A stretch of DNA of 64,000 nt from positions 22,377,830-22,441,829 of the forward strand of contig OX439040.1 in assembly GCA_949317995.1 (NCBI GenBank), in the 5' to 3' direction. The notes beneath the pieces were generated by a model that was not told where the DNA came from, did not search any database, and worked only from the letters and a program-made list of their open reading frames with translations. Below are positions 52,651 to 64,000 of the stretch, one piece after another. Both the position numbers and the translations under genes were made by a program. Numbering within the stretch: position 1 is the first letter of the stretch; every line of letters starts with the position of its first letter. This DNA comes from Acholoe squamosa. Lineage: Eukaryota; Annelida; Polychaeta; Phyllodocida; Polynoidae.

Positions 52651-54760
52651 AACAAGAGGGCTAAGGACTTTGTAGAGTGTGTGGATACACTACTGCCACA
52701 TATGTGAGCAGGCAAGCAAAAGGGATCATCCATGCAGCCTAGGATGGATGTCCCTTTCTGCTTGCCTGCTCACATATTAGAAACTCAAATGCAAGATGTC
52801 CTTGAAGATCCACTTTCTGCATCTGACCCCCAATCCTTTAAAAAAATAACCTGTGGCTCAGTTAGGGACATACATGAGGAGAGATTCTAATGGGACCTCT
52901 CAGAGATGGAAAAATGCTACCAAAGATAGTGGTTACCTTTTCTTCTAGCAGGATAGTAATGGTGTCTGATGTGGGATGAGCCCGAACATTGTGTGCAAGA
53001 GACAGGCAAGGTAGTCCCAAACAAGTGCCGTCTAGCTAACATTTCAAGCATATTTACTACTTTTACTGCATATTACTGAGTCAAAGGAAGAATAATTCAT
53101 AAACTGGAAAAGTGAGTTATAAGGAGACACCCTGGGACCCTGTACTTTCAGTCATTTTGGTAGTGTGAATAAGTTTAAAAAAAGATGGAAATTTTATATA
53201 ATATAAGAGGCAGAATTACTTAATGAATTTGTAGTGCCATTAAAGGAGGAGATGGAGGGGTCTTGCAGGAAAAGGTTTTTCATTACCAAGTTTTGTAAAT
53301 TTTGAGAAATTGTCAATATTGTACAGACTCAGTTGGTTGGCAGCCATAAGATGCTTTTTGCCTCCAATGGTGAAGGTATATGATGTTGATCTATGTATCA
53401 ACTTTCCAGCCTTTTTGGGCAATGTGATGCGAATAGCTCAGTTTTGGCAGGAGATATGCGAATAGTGGCTTGGTGGTGCGAATAACCTGGGTGAGGGAGT
53501 GCTGATGCAAAAGGATGAGTGCACAACTCATGGGAGCCAATCACAGGCTTTTCACTTTTCGAGTTATCAGCAATTTACATTGCTGCATTATATTTAGATA
53601 TGGGTTTGTAAATGGAAATAAAAAAAAAACAGATTTGATGTGAAATCTGGTGTTTTTACAGTTTGCACTAATATGGATTTGTCTACCGAGGATGAAAATG
53701 GGCGTTTTAGGCATTAAGGTTATCCCAAAATTGAGAGCCGCCGGGGGGGGGGCAATGTCAAAATTCGTACCCTAATCAAGGGAACCCTAGGAAAGCACAT
53801 TCAGGGAAAACGATTATAAGCTACACAATTGTCACAAAAATAGCCATCTTTCCCTTGAAATCGTGTTAAAAAATAGTGCCTGTAGTACCAATAACCATAC
53901 CATGAAGAGCCACCCCAGCCTCTGTATAAACCCAAAGCAGCTCTCTTACCACTCTACATGATCCATTGAAGGAAAAGCAGCTTTCTTAACCCAGCCAGTG
54001 AGTCGTTTCATGTATGGCACGGCCGGGCACAGTGCTAAAGGCTCGGCGCCATGTGTGTTTTCACCCTTCACACAATGCCGTGTTTACGCCTCACAAGCTA
54101 CACTGGCTCCCTGCCTGTTGACAGAGCACTTGTCGTCAATTCAGCGTGGACAATGAGCGGCACCAGCAATTGGGCGATATTAAGGGATAGGTGGGGAGTG
54201 GAAAAGGTTACAGGTCTGCTTCTTTGAGGGCAGAGTCTGAGAGAAGCTTGTGTAAAGGCTGGTAGGATTTTTTTTCAGAATAGGGGATGTTTATAGGTTG
54301 ACGCCTTTTAAATATGGCGTTATTTTTAGCAACCCCTGTCGCTGCTATCCTTTCCTTTTCCTGTACAATTACCTGTAAGAGGAAATAGCTGCTGCATTAA
54401 TATCAGCCGGTGATTTCAATATCCTCTCCTAGATAAAAAATAATAAGTGAGGGCATGTAGTGCTCGTATCCGACAAGGTTGTGGAATGATATACACGTAC
54501 ATGTATTAGATTCCAAAATCGCTGCAAAAATCAGTTTCTGTATGGAGGAAATGCCTATGGTCAGGTAACAAGTTATGTGACTCTTGAGCAAATCAGTATC
54601 AACCAAGACAGGTCAATTCCTTGATGGTGTACACGGCACTTGATTAAGGCCAATGAGGGGGTGTTTAAGTAATGAATGAAGCAATGTTATGCAGTCATTA
54701 TTCCACCCACTATGCAGAGGCAACAATGGCGTGTCACCCACCATCCTATCTCCTAGGCAC
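52651..54760. other. noncoding DNA
   Basis: A small inverted repeat around GAGCAGGCAAGCAAAAGGGA / TCCCTTTCTGCTTGCCTGCTC lies near 52707-52770. No gene is supported. Confidence 0.4.
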
Positions 54761-55030
54761 CAGCGGCGTTGCCTCCTCTAGCTTGCTTAGCCATATTCTT
54801 GCTCCGCCCGCCGGTCACTGGTGACCCTTTTCACACGACCAAGTCGGCCACCAGCTCGGCTGTGATTGGTTAATAGGTCTTCCGGTAGGGGTCGCCACCC
54901 CGGCGTCTCGACCAAAGACCCGTCACGTGATCAGATACAGCCAATCAGGCAGCGGGCCACTCGTGAATGTTGCGCACGCGCAGAGGTCGGTGAAAGGTGG
55001 CGCCCCTAGCGGTCGCGGGATAAGACAAGC
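54760..55030. promoter_or_regulatory. CpG-rich promoter cluster
   Basis: Contains two inverted CCAAT boxes (TGATTGGTTAA near 54862; AGCCAATCAGG near 54940), an E-box CACGTGATC near 54926, and a perfect NRF1 palindrome TGCGCACGCGCA near 54970, in a CpG-rich island. A gene should start near, most simply to the right, where ATGs lie at about 55169 and 55202 in short frames. I could not assign an exon with a good donor, so direction is open. Confidence 0.55.
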
Positions 55031-55396
55031 ACTTGGAGTGTAGTTTCTAAAAGAGGACATCGCCTGGTGCCAGCAGCTGCTTCTGGAGCAGACGACATTT
55101 AGACAGCCGTTGTTGATTGACACTGCAAGAAAATTGAGTGACAGATATCCTAACGAGAGACATGCAGCATGGCGCTGAAAGGAAGACGATTTGGTCGGCA
55201 AAATGGCAGACAAAGGCCTGCTTAAGGCCTATTGGCCTAGTCATATATGCTAAGTGGGGGATAATAAAAACACAAAAACTAAACAAATTGTAGAAGTCAT
55301 CAAATTGATGTCTTAAGACTTCGCGCCAAACAGAATCATCATTGTAATTCCATGTAAGCGGTATGGTGCTCATACCAGTATTTATGTCATTGGCTC

Positions 55397-55440
55397 GAGG
55401 GCCCCCCCCCCCCCATGAAGATTTGCTTCCTACGCCTCTG
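55397..55440. mobile_element. terminal fragment of MITE family A, reverse orientation
   Basis: CATGAAGATTTGCTTCCTAC, then GCCTCTG, matches the complement of the family A left end at 41058. The other terminus is absent, so this is a truncated copy. Confidence 0.6.
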
Positions 55441-58400
55441 CATAAGGTCCCTCCAACGGGCGTTTCCATTGAATCTATCGAAATGCTGCAAAATGTACTG
55501 ATAGTGGAGTGGTGGTATAATGTTTACATGGTGTGTATCTACCCCCGCCGGTTGGTGGATGTGAGTACCAAAGTAGTGCTATTCCGACCTAGCGGGATAG
55601 GGATGGCGCCTATAGCTGAAGCTGGTCACCAACATGTGCTTTACACTGGTTACAGGGTATAGTTATGTAATACCTGGTGGGAATCCACTCTGTCTGTCTC
55701 TACACACAGAAGTACTATTAAGACTCATTAATTAGCATATAGTGGCTTAATAATATAACTACAGCTTAAAAGGTATGGTAAGTGTGGGTTATCACTCATC
55801 TTAGGTGTGGAAACCCACCCATGTGTAGAGTGGATTCTGACCCCTGAATCAGCAAATCTCGCGAGAATGCATGTTAATTAGGCATGAGCTGGTGACTGCA
55901 GTGCAAACACACCTCCATGCCTGAATGACACTAGTGCCCACGGGAAGACTTACAACCTCGGTATTGATGTTTGGCTTATTGGCAGCATGCAACTCAATAT
56001 TCAGACGCCTCCTCCCCAGAAGTACCTGGTATAAGACGCAGGTGGTGGTGCCACCAGCCGTATATCAGCTGGCTATTATATAGGGTTTGTAGTAGAAATA
56101 CAATGCTCAATATCAGCTTTCATACTGCTAATTCTCTGATCTTCCTATCTCTTCCCCTCCCTCTGCCTTCCTCACACTTTGTCTCTGCAGTGTGTATGCA
56201 AAGGGACCCTGTAGGCATTCCCCTTAATGCCTTGTTGCCTCACTGTTTCCATATACAGTCTTCCCTCTGCATACCTTGTTGCCTCACTGTATACTCCCAT
56301 AGCCTCCCTCCCCTCTACCTTGTTGCTCCCCTGCATCCTGTCATACATTGTAATATTCCGACTTAGCGGGTATCAGCTTCAACAGGGGTCGGCCCACTAA
56401 GGAACACGCTAAGGCCATATAGGGTTCACCCAGGTTGCATTTTTGACCAATCAGATAAGTCCCTGTATTTACTGCAGAGCTTTTTGGGTACATTATGTAA
56501 TACCTGGTACCCATCATGCTGGTTGTTATCAGCACCTATCTCACCCAGTGCCGGATCAAGTAATGGCGGACCCACTACGCCTCAGAACTGAGCCCTATAC
56601 CTAGCCCTCTCCTTGCCTTCCTGCCTGCCTAACCCTCCACCATGCATCCCCACGCATATCCCTGACCCCTTTACCCATGCTCCATTCTTGCTTATAATCC
56701 GACTTCCCCTCTCTATCTTCGTTGCTAGCGCCATGCATATTCCCGGATAGGTCTCAGAGGTCCACTTCCTGCCTGGCGCCTGTAAAGATCCCCCAGCCCC
56801 ACCCTAGCCCACTTCTCAGTGTCGTTCCAGGCGCGGCCCCGACCCATTCGGCGCTCAACCAACGCCCCATGTTCACGTTCAATAAGCCTGTTCATCTTTC
56901 AGCACGATTCTCCTTGTGTGGAAAAATAAAGCTGCCGTTCCTCAAAAGCTAGAATGGCACGAATAGAGAAAAGAGTGGGTGAGGGGTATAGAGAGGAGGG
57001 ATGGATGTCTCTATAGTTGACCCCTTTTTTAACATTTCTGCCTCCATGAGAGGGGAGATCGAATACCCTGTGAAGAGAGTTCCATTTCCGGGCTAAATAC
57101 TTTAAGTGAAAGTCATCAATGGTGAAGGGCCAACTGTGAGTCAAACATTGAATTCTGTGTGTTAATCAAGAGGCACTTCAAGAGGGAGCAGCTCACGAGC
57201 AGCTCCCAGCCTAGCATGAGATGTTGGCCAACAGTGCCGTGGATATCTCACCCTCTCCAGCCTCCCCCAACGCCTCTTGAAAAATGTGAGCTTGATAAAA
57301 TGAGTTGACAGTAACTCATCTGGAGGAAAACTGTTACCGTAGTACCCTGTGCAAAAGGCCAGTGATGCCAAAATGACGCAGGCACGCCGTCTTTTGCCGG
57401 CGTAGAATCGTAATGGCCGGCCTAGGGTATTGGGACGCAGCTTTTTTTCTTAATCGGCCTATTAGAAGCATCGACAGGAGGCACAGATGCTGATGAGATT
57501 CTCACCTAGGCAGCATTTACGCACCTAATGACAATACCAAAATAAGCTTGTGTGTTTGAAGTAAGCCTACCCTTCCTAACAAAACAGGGCTTACTCTAGA
57601 ATGTTTCCTTCAAATTTGAAGTAATTACATGGGTTTTGGGTTATTTTTTATGGAAAGTTTGGCCATCCATAGCCAGACTCTTTGTTTAGTATGAAATGAC
57701 TTCTTTTAAGGCTCCAAAGGAAATTTTTGAACCAATGCATAATGCGATATATTTATAAAGGGTTAAGGGCTCTCCCGACGGCCCTGCTGCCTCCCCTGTC
57801 CGCCTGATATGTCATCTCTGTGACGCCACCGTGACCAGAGGGGGCCTGTCCGGATGAGAGGCCAAGCGTCAAATGGCCTCTATGTGTATGGCATAGTGAT
57901 ATCAACTTGAAGGCTGCTTGTCGTATGTACAGCACTATATATATACTACTAGTGCTAGGGTAAGTCGCCCCTGACTCGAGCACTACAGGCGGGTTGGTAC
58001 CTTACGTCGACCAACCTATAGATTAACTTCTATCAGCTAGCATGTGACTCCCAACTGACTTTGCTCCATTCACTACATTACATAATACCCTAAACCTGAC
58101 AAATAAATCTAATATATTGTGATGATAACTTGGAATAAGGTGGGATGGTCGACTTAAGGTACCAATATGCCTAGTGGCCGAGTCAGGGGCGAGGTACCCT
58201 ATAGGGGAGGGGGGATCAGCAAGCAGTGGCCCCTGGAGGGGCTGTGGTGGGTCTTGCTCCTTCACTTGTACCAGCTTCAAGGACTGTGTGACGCTTTACT
58301 GGGATATACCCCCTTTTTGTCATGACGCAAAAAGAAACTGGGCTGAAAGTTTTCTTTTCCTGGATATCGTTATTAACATCCACTATTACATGTCTAGGAG

Positions 58401-58761
58401 AGCCTATGTTCATGGGACTCTTTTTCAGATTTCAAGATGCGTGATGCTTTGTTGTCATAATGAAGTAAACCGAGCAGACATTCTAATGTAACCAACATGT
58501 ATCTCAAATGTGTGTGATGGCAGTTTTCATGCGAAGGTATTTTACATTGTAGAAACCCAGTGACATCTAACACTTTATTTGTGTCTAAACTCACGTCCAA
58601 TCTGTCCATACTAACTTACTAATGCCTCAACCCCCACCCAGTACCCAAACCGACCAAAAGCACTTCATCTCATATCAGATATCAGGAATAGACCATTGGC
58701 AATTCAGGTACGCCTCTACCATTGCTATCCTCGTGATAGTTGTTATTAGTCATTGTCTCAC
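55441..58761. other. noncoding DNA, partly possible intron of the minus-strand gene starting at 58938
   Basis: No further exon identified. Short inverted segments and many small frames without coding character. Confidence 0.35.
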
Positions 58762-58938
58762 CAGTACAGCTTCAGCAATGGATGCGCCCACTGGAGAATG
58801 TGGGAGAGGCTCATACATGTCAGCAAAGTGCATAACCATGCACCCTCGTGAGATGGAGTCCTTTTCCTTTAATACAGCGTTCAGTTCGAAGTGATCACAC
58901 GGCAGTCGTCCGTTAATTTGGTGCTCATAACGCCCCAT
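58762..58938 (-). CDS. candidate coding exon of a conserved-looking host protein
   Basis: Minus strand, ATG at 58938: 59 codons starting MGRYEHQINGRLPCDHFELN and ending IAEAVL at a donor CTG|GTGAGA after 58762, phase 0. Composition is balanced (Asp, Glu, His, Phe, Met, Pro) unlike random frames nearby. The frame stays open upstream to 59109, but that part overlaps the promoter cluster and is probably leader. I do not recognise the family; the sequence looks like a globular domain start. Confidence 0.5.
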
Positions 58939-59044
58939 ACCACGACCTACTGCTGAGTCTAGTAATACTAGTATAGCGGTGGTCCTCTCGTTGTCAAGGG
59001 AACGCTCCACCCCTGTTGGTGCCTCCGGAACAATGGGTATAGGG

Positions 59045-59160
59045 AACAAATGCCTTGTGACGTCACCACAGGATGACGTGAAGCCCCAAGAGATGCGCGC
59101 GCAGATCACTGGACAATAATCACATCAGTCAGGCATTTCCGGTGCAGACAGGAAGCCACG
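59045..59160 (-). promoter_or_regulatory. promoter cluster: CRE, ATF half site, NRF1-like, ETS
   Basis: GTGACGTCAC (palindromic CRE) at about 59056, GATGACGTGA near 59073, ATGCGCGCGCAGA (NRF1-like) near 59092 and ATTTCCGGTG / CAGGAAGCC (ETS) near 59137-59157. Located immediately upstream of the minus-strand exon, so it probably drives that gene. Confidence 0.6.
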
Positions 59161-59337
59161 AGTGAGGGACGCCGTATGTAACCGTATATGCACATGCATA
59201 CTTCTCCGGGGTAGTCTAATCTATCACCAGTAGAAGGTATTCAGAGGATCTCTCTTGACAGTATTTTTATTTGTGGTACATTTTTTTTTATTTTGTGGAC
59301 CACGGCCTCATCTATTATTTAACACATATGTATAGTC

Positions 59338-59482
59338 CAGAGATATCACTTTTCCTGGTTTGCAAGGGATTCCTGGTTTTGTGTCGTTGAGCCTTCTGTG
59401 CTAAAATATGTTTATTGGTTTATTGGAAAAAAGTTTAAAAGAATTAGGTTTTCCTCGTTTCTTCAGCCAGTGAGTGGGGTCT
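59338..59482. mobile_element. MITE family B copy 3, degenerate
   Basis: Begins CAGAGATATCACTTTTCCTG and follows the family interior in order, but the right end (GTGGGGTCTGG) has decayed. Confidence 0.55.
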
Positions 59483-59505
59483 GGTATATGCAATATACAG
59501 GGATT

Positions 59506-59637
59506 CAGAGATGCCAGCTTTCCTGGTTCGTCAGGAATTCCGGCTTTCTGTAGAGATTTCTGTATTAGGTCATATCAAATTCCTGAATAGAATCATAGGG
59601 TTTCCTGACTCTTGCCAGTCACCCAGTGGCAACTCTG
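59506..59637. mobile_element. MITE family B copy 4
   Basis: Begins CAGAGATGCCAGCTTTCCTG and ends AGTGGCAACTCTG, matching the other copies with changes. Lies 23 bp from copy 3 in the same orientation. Confidence 0.6.
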
Positions 59638-61680
59638 TATATACATGCCTACTCAAGGTTTGGCTAGCCCTAACAACTCAAGAATAAAGGCAATGTCCTT
59701 TACTCTTTCGTTACAGCTTTACATGGGCTTTGGACATTAGGTAACCGCTCATTTCAATGAACAGTTCATTTATACCGGTACCTGAATGTCATCCATGAAG
59801 GAAACTGTCACATAGAGTATGGCTGAATAATTCTTTGAGAAATAGAACTACAAATGAACCCAGCATATATATGGATAAATACTAAAATATGAAAGGTATA
59901 ATCGAAAACATCCATGTAGGTAATCATATTTGCCATTTTCCTCATATTACCTCTATTTATGTCAATTAATGTGTCTGGTGTCCTATTTGCCGATAGACAC
60001 TAGTTTGGCCTGCACTTAACGATAATTGTCGTCTGCTAATTCATTAATTGAAGTCTAGCAGCGTTGTCGTCCATTTTTGTTAGCAGGAAATTTAGACAGT
60101 TACTGGCTTCACCTCCGGAGATACATTTAGTGATATGGAATGCCCATTAGTAAGATGGCATCGCTAATTCATTTATCTCTTCATAATATTCTATCAACAA
60201 AGTGGGAAAACATAGGATTGTGCGTATTGAATACCGTGGGACTGTCAGTTTAATTAAACTGAAAGCTCCTGCGGTGTCAGCGGGCTGGGCAATCGCGGTA
60301 TGTCTAGGCCTTTACCCAATTTAAATCATTGAATATTTGCAATAAACAATAGATATGATTTTAACATTTCCCAGGTTTTCGGTTTCAGTCCCACAATATG
60401 AGTGAAAGTGTCTGATTTCATGTAGTATAAAATACACGAGGGTTATGAAATTGCTCACTGTAATTCAATACTTTGCTCACACTCTGGCCCAAAATCTCAA
60501 AAATATTTCATCTAAGTGTCGAAAATAACCCCCGAAGCCATGTGACATTGTAAACATCTGACAACCTGAGCTCAAGGATATTGGGACTCTTCTTGCTGAG
60601 CTCCCGATCCTCGCGCCACCTGATGGCACCTAGCGGCGAGCAGCCCACTTAAATAATTAGAGACGCTGATTAGAGTCACGTGACATCAAAGCTGGTAGTC
60701 GGCGAGTTAGCATTATGTCGCTGTCAGGATGCATTTCGCCGGTCAGTGGACACAGCGTGCAGGAGGGTGACTGCTCTATAAACCTGTTCAATACTTGACA
60801 AGCCATTGAGCAATTCAAGGTGAGCTGCTCATAGAGGGGATACAAGGTGGGAGCTGCTCAACCCGCTATACATCCATTAGAGATACTCCTGTAGTATAAT
60901 AGTGGCACCCATATATACTCAATTTGCTTCTTGCCCCCTATTATGATTTAATTTGACTGTGATCATGAATGTAGAATTAGCGATATTGAATGTTGAATTT
61001 GCTTACTGTGCACTTGTACCCATTTGTATTGCATTTGAGAAGAAAAGTGCCGGTATGATTATTCATTCAACCAAGGCCATTTTAATACTGCATGAATGGC
61101 GTCATGACATCGCTTCTACAGAAACAACCTTTATTCCGGTCCCGTTTCGTTAGAACATATAGGGCCTGTCGGTCTCGTACCGGATTCTAAAGTTCATCAA
61201 CAACCTTGATGTGGGAAGTGGGGGGGACGTATCTGTGCTTGTACCATTGACATGGGCGTGGGGAGCAGGGGTAGGAGGGAGGGGTGACATCCCCTGCCGC
61301 CAGATTTGGCAAAGGCGAAAACTAAACTTAAAAGTTAAACCGAAAGAGGTAAAAATTTTCTTAAAACAGCCCATCCACATACACACAGTACAGGGACACA
61401 CCAAACAACACTGGTGGGGGAAGAGTGAGACTGACCAGTGAAGGCAGAGGCCACCGGTCGATCGGTCATTCACGCGGTAGTGGTAGGAGGAGGCACAAGC
61501 CACGTTTACACACCATTTTCTTAAAACTCCCTAGCACGTGCCCCCCCCCCCCATATGGAATATCGTCCTTCGCCACTGAATGTGTTTAGAAAAGATGTAT
61601 GTAGGCCTACTTGAGTTCTGATTGAGGCGCCACATGCACCGTAGTGCCTTGCACCCACATTTCACCATTCTACTACCATT
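59638..61680. other. noncoding DNA with an E-box region near 60.67 kb
   Basis: AGTCACGTGACAT lies near 60675, followed about 40 bp later by an ATG (MSLSGCISPVSG) that stays open for only 27 codons. A small promoter or exon is possible but not supported by a good donor. Confidence 0.35.
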
Positions 61681-62318
61681 TATTGGGATATATGTGCATG
61701 GATTCATTATAATGATGTAACATTATATAAATTGAAACTTATATATGTGGAATCATCTATGATATTATAAGAATATTGTATTTTAATACATATTTGCTTG
61801 TTAACTTTGAAATGTTTGTGGTAGCCTGTGGTTACTACAGACTGCTTGTAGGTGGAGTTAGGAAAAGGTGTGAAAACTTGTCAGATTTAGCCATAATCCA
61901 TACAGGCTGTAGTGGTGCAAGCTGGGACTTACTCCAGGGTGTGGGAAGCTAGGTATAATGGAAGGTGCAATAGCAATCTGTGAAATCTCCTAGAGGAGGA
62001 GTATATATAGAGTTGACTTCTCAGTGGAGAGACACACCCCTTACCAGAGTCAGGACAGGATATCAGGACAGCACACAGCAGCCAAGAGCACCATGGAGGA
62101 GGCATGGTTGAGGTTTGGGTGTAGCTCTGTCCTGGGCCAGGAACAGTTACATAGGTGCAGTAGTCCCAACAAAAGGACCTTAGGCAGGTATGAGGTTGAG
62201 TTACACCTTGGAACTGTGGAGGCCAGCCTGGACTGTCTCGGGTGGGTGAGGTGCTAGGAAGGCATTTTGCCCAATAAGGGATTCTGATCTTTACTTTGAT
62301 TCTGCTTTGTATTGTATC
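61681..62318 (+). repeat. LTR-like direct repeat, left copy
   Basis: Matches 63363-64000 base for base except four differences that I can see (near 61848, 62172, 62282 and 62286). It contains a TATA-like GAGTATATATAGAG near 61998, followed by a transcribed-looking leader, as in an LTR promoter. Its start TATTGGGATATATG follows unrelated flank. It could be the 5' LTR of a small non-autonomous retroelement or one unit of a tandem duplication. Confidence 0.55.
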
Positions 62319-62551
62319 CTTGCTCTATTGTGTTGGAACAGATGTTGTACATCCACTGTGCTAATGGCTTTGTAGGTGCAGATTGTTATAATCTGAAAGG
62401 TTATTCACTGATATAGCTATGTGCTATGGAGCTATTGTTTGCCATTTGAGATGTAAATTTAGAGTTGTACATAATTGAAACTACTGAGAAAGTAGTATGG
62501 AGTTATTAATCAACCAGGGGCATCATGGAGGTTGGCAGTACGTCAGGGAGG
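62319..62551. other. unique segment between repeat copy and minisatellite
   Basis: May still belong to the left repeat, whose right end cannot be fixed because the second copy leaves the window. No gene is seen. Confidence 0.35.
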
Positions 62552-63005
62552 TTGGCAGTATGTCAGGAGGGCGCACAGTGCATCAGAGGGCTGCCCAGTG
62601 CATCAGAGGGGCACCCAGTATGTCAGAGGGGTGCTCAGTACGTCAGGGGCATCCAGTGTTCCAGAGAGGCATCCAGTGTCCCAGAGAGGCGTCCAGTGTT
62701 CCAGAGAGGCGTCCAGAGTTCCAGAGAGGTGTCCAGTGTTCCAGAGGGGTGCCTAGTATGTCAGAGGTGTGCCTAGAATGTCAGAGGGGTGTCCACTGCA
62801 TCAGAGGGGTGCCCAGTGTATCAGAGGGGTGTCCAGTGTTCCAGAGAGGCGTCCAGAGTTCCAGAGAGGTGTCCAGTGTTCCAGAGGGGTGCCTAGTATG
62901 TCAGAGGTGTGCCTAGAACGTCAGAGGGGTGTCCAGTGCATCAGAGGGGTGCCCAGTGTGTCAGAGGGGTGCCCAGTGCATCAGTCAGTCATCCAATACA
63001 TCAGC
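62552..63005. repeat. 21-bp minisatellite
   Basis: About 20 units of type CAGAGGGGTGCCCAGTGTATC with variants. Because the period is a multiple of three, all frames stay open and read as seven-residue repeats; these are not supported as genes. It contains a larger duplication (62698-62790 resembles 62842-62934). Confidence 0.8.
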
Positions 63006-63362
63006 GAGGTGTGTAGACGTTTTCAAGGGTTATAGGACATCACCCATGTATTTACAAATATCAGAGGACTGACACTAAGAATATATTTTTTATTGATTTA
63101 TACTAGGACAATGGAGATGTTTCCTGGTGAAGACAGTAATTGTGTATAATTGTATTTAATTATTTGTGTGACAAGGTAGGATCTACAATAAGATCCCGGT
63201 TGACATATTTTTTACAGAAAATGAGAAAATTTTTCTGATGAAGCCTAGAAACTTAGATAAAAACAAAAAAAAATTGAAAAAGTCATAAAAGCGGTGATGT
63301 ATAATTAATGGTGTGATACTTAGCTTTGAGTGGAACAAAGCATTTTAGTTCCCGAGGTGTAA
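63006..63362. other. segment between minisatellite and right repeat copy
   Basis: No gene is seen. AT-rich, ending in CCCGAGGTGTAATA before the right copy, which is not a clear polypurine tract. Confidence 0.35.
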
Positions 63363-64000
63363 TATTGGGATATATGTGCATGGATTCATTATAATGATGT
63401 AACATTATATAAATTGAAACTTATATATGTGGAATCATCTATGATATTATAAGAATATTGTATTTTAATACATATTTGCTTGTTAACTTTGAAATGTTTG
63501 TGGTAGCCTGTGGTTACTACAGACTGCTTGGAGGTGGAGTTAGGAAAAGGTGTGAAAACTTGTCAGATTTAGCCATAATCCATACAGGCTGTAGTGGTGC
63601 AAGCTGGGACTTACTCCAGGGTGTGGGAAGCTAGGTATAATGGAAGGTGCAATAGCAATCTGTGAAATCTCCTAGAGGAGGAGTATATATAGAGTTGACT
63701 TCTCAGTGGAGAGACACACCCCTTACCAGAGTCAGGACAGGATATCAGGACAGCACACAGCAGCCAAGAGCACCATGGAGGAGGCATGGTTGAGGTTTGG
63801 GTGTAGCTCTGTCCTGGGCCAGGAACAGTTACATAGGTGCAGTAGTCCCAACCAAAGGACCTTAGGCAGGTATGAGGTTGAGTTACACCTTGGAACTGTG
63901 GAGGCCAGCCTGGACTGTCTCGGGTGGGTGAGGTGCTAGGAAGGCATTTTGCCCAATAAGGTATTGTGATCTTTACTTTGATTCTGCTTTGTATTGTATC
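63363..64000 (+). repeat. LTR-like direct repeat, right copy, cut by window end
   Basis: Second copy of the 61681 sequence at a distance of 1682 bp, nearly identical, running to the last base of the window. The true length is therefore unknown. Confidence 0.55.

Noticed and set aside
62024..62257. 77-codon frame present in both LTR-like copies
   Set aside because: It lies in the probable leader after the TATA-like site, both copies are the same by duplication, and no domain is seen.
62497..63035. Four overlapping frames with QRGVQ-type repeats
   Set aside because: The 21-bp unit keeps all three frames open; this is minisatellite, not a gene.

Overview
The window looks like genomic DNA of an animal, probably a marine invertebrate; I cannot name the species. 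It contains an integrated Polinton/Maverick (adintovirus-like) element in otherwise gene-poor, repeat-rich DNA. The animal assignment rests on candidate first exons with GT splice donors, on promoter clusters with YY1, NRF1, ETS, CRE and CCAAT sites, and on many short terminal-inverted-repeat (MITE-like) elements and minisatellites.

Bases 1-2.7 kb are host flank, with one candidate minus-strand exon encoding a signal peptide and a TTAA-flanked inverted-repeat element. From about 2.99 to 22.98 kb lies an AT-rich block of 22 genes, all on the plus strand and closely packed. Eight of them match the Polinton core: protein-primed family B DNA polymerase, DDE integrase, A32-like packaging ATPase, a probable minor capsid protein, the major capsid protein, an adenain-like cysteine protease, and two small lysine/glycine-rich virion-type proteins. 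Around these are a PC4-like protein, a multi-CxxC zinc protein, a divergent RING-like gene with a broken sister copy, a pair of CxCxxC proteins, a membrane protein, a coiled-coil protein, a protein with two Death domains, and several unrecognised ORFs.

The gene set suggests a complete virus life cycle: replication (polymerase, PC4-like), integration, capsid assembly and maturation (capsid proteins, ATPase, protease), and host manipulation (Death domains, zinc/RING proteins). This copy carries at least three frameshifts at homopolymer runs and one in-frame stop. It is therefore probably a fossil or damaged copy, although capsid, protease and integrase are open. I could not find terminal inverted repeats by eye, so the exact ends are unknown.

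From 23 to 64 kb the DNA is mostly noncoding. It holds a possible spliced gene with an acidic/Thr-Ser repeat protein (24.05-25.63 kb), several families of small inverted-repeat elements (one nested in another), a 2.7 kb composite element filled with 83-bp and other tandem repeats, a 22-bp minisatellite of about 0.7 kb, three long AT microsatellites, and an LTR-like pair of direct repeats flanking a 21-bp minisatellite at the right edge. Four promoter-like clusters are visible, three of them joined to candidate first coding exons near 42.7, 49.5 and 58.9 kb. Most other short open frames there look like chance.
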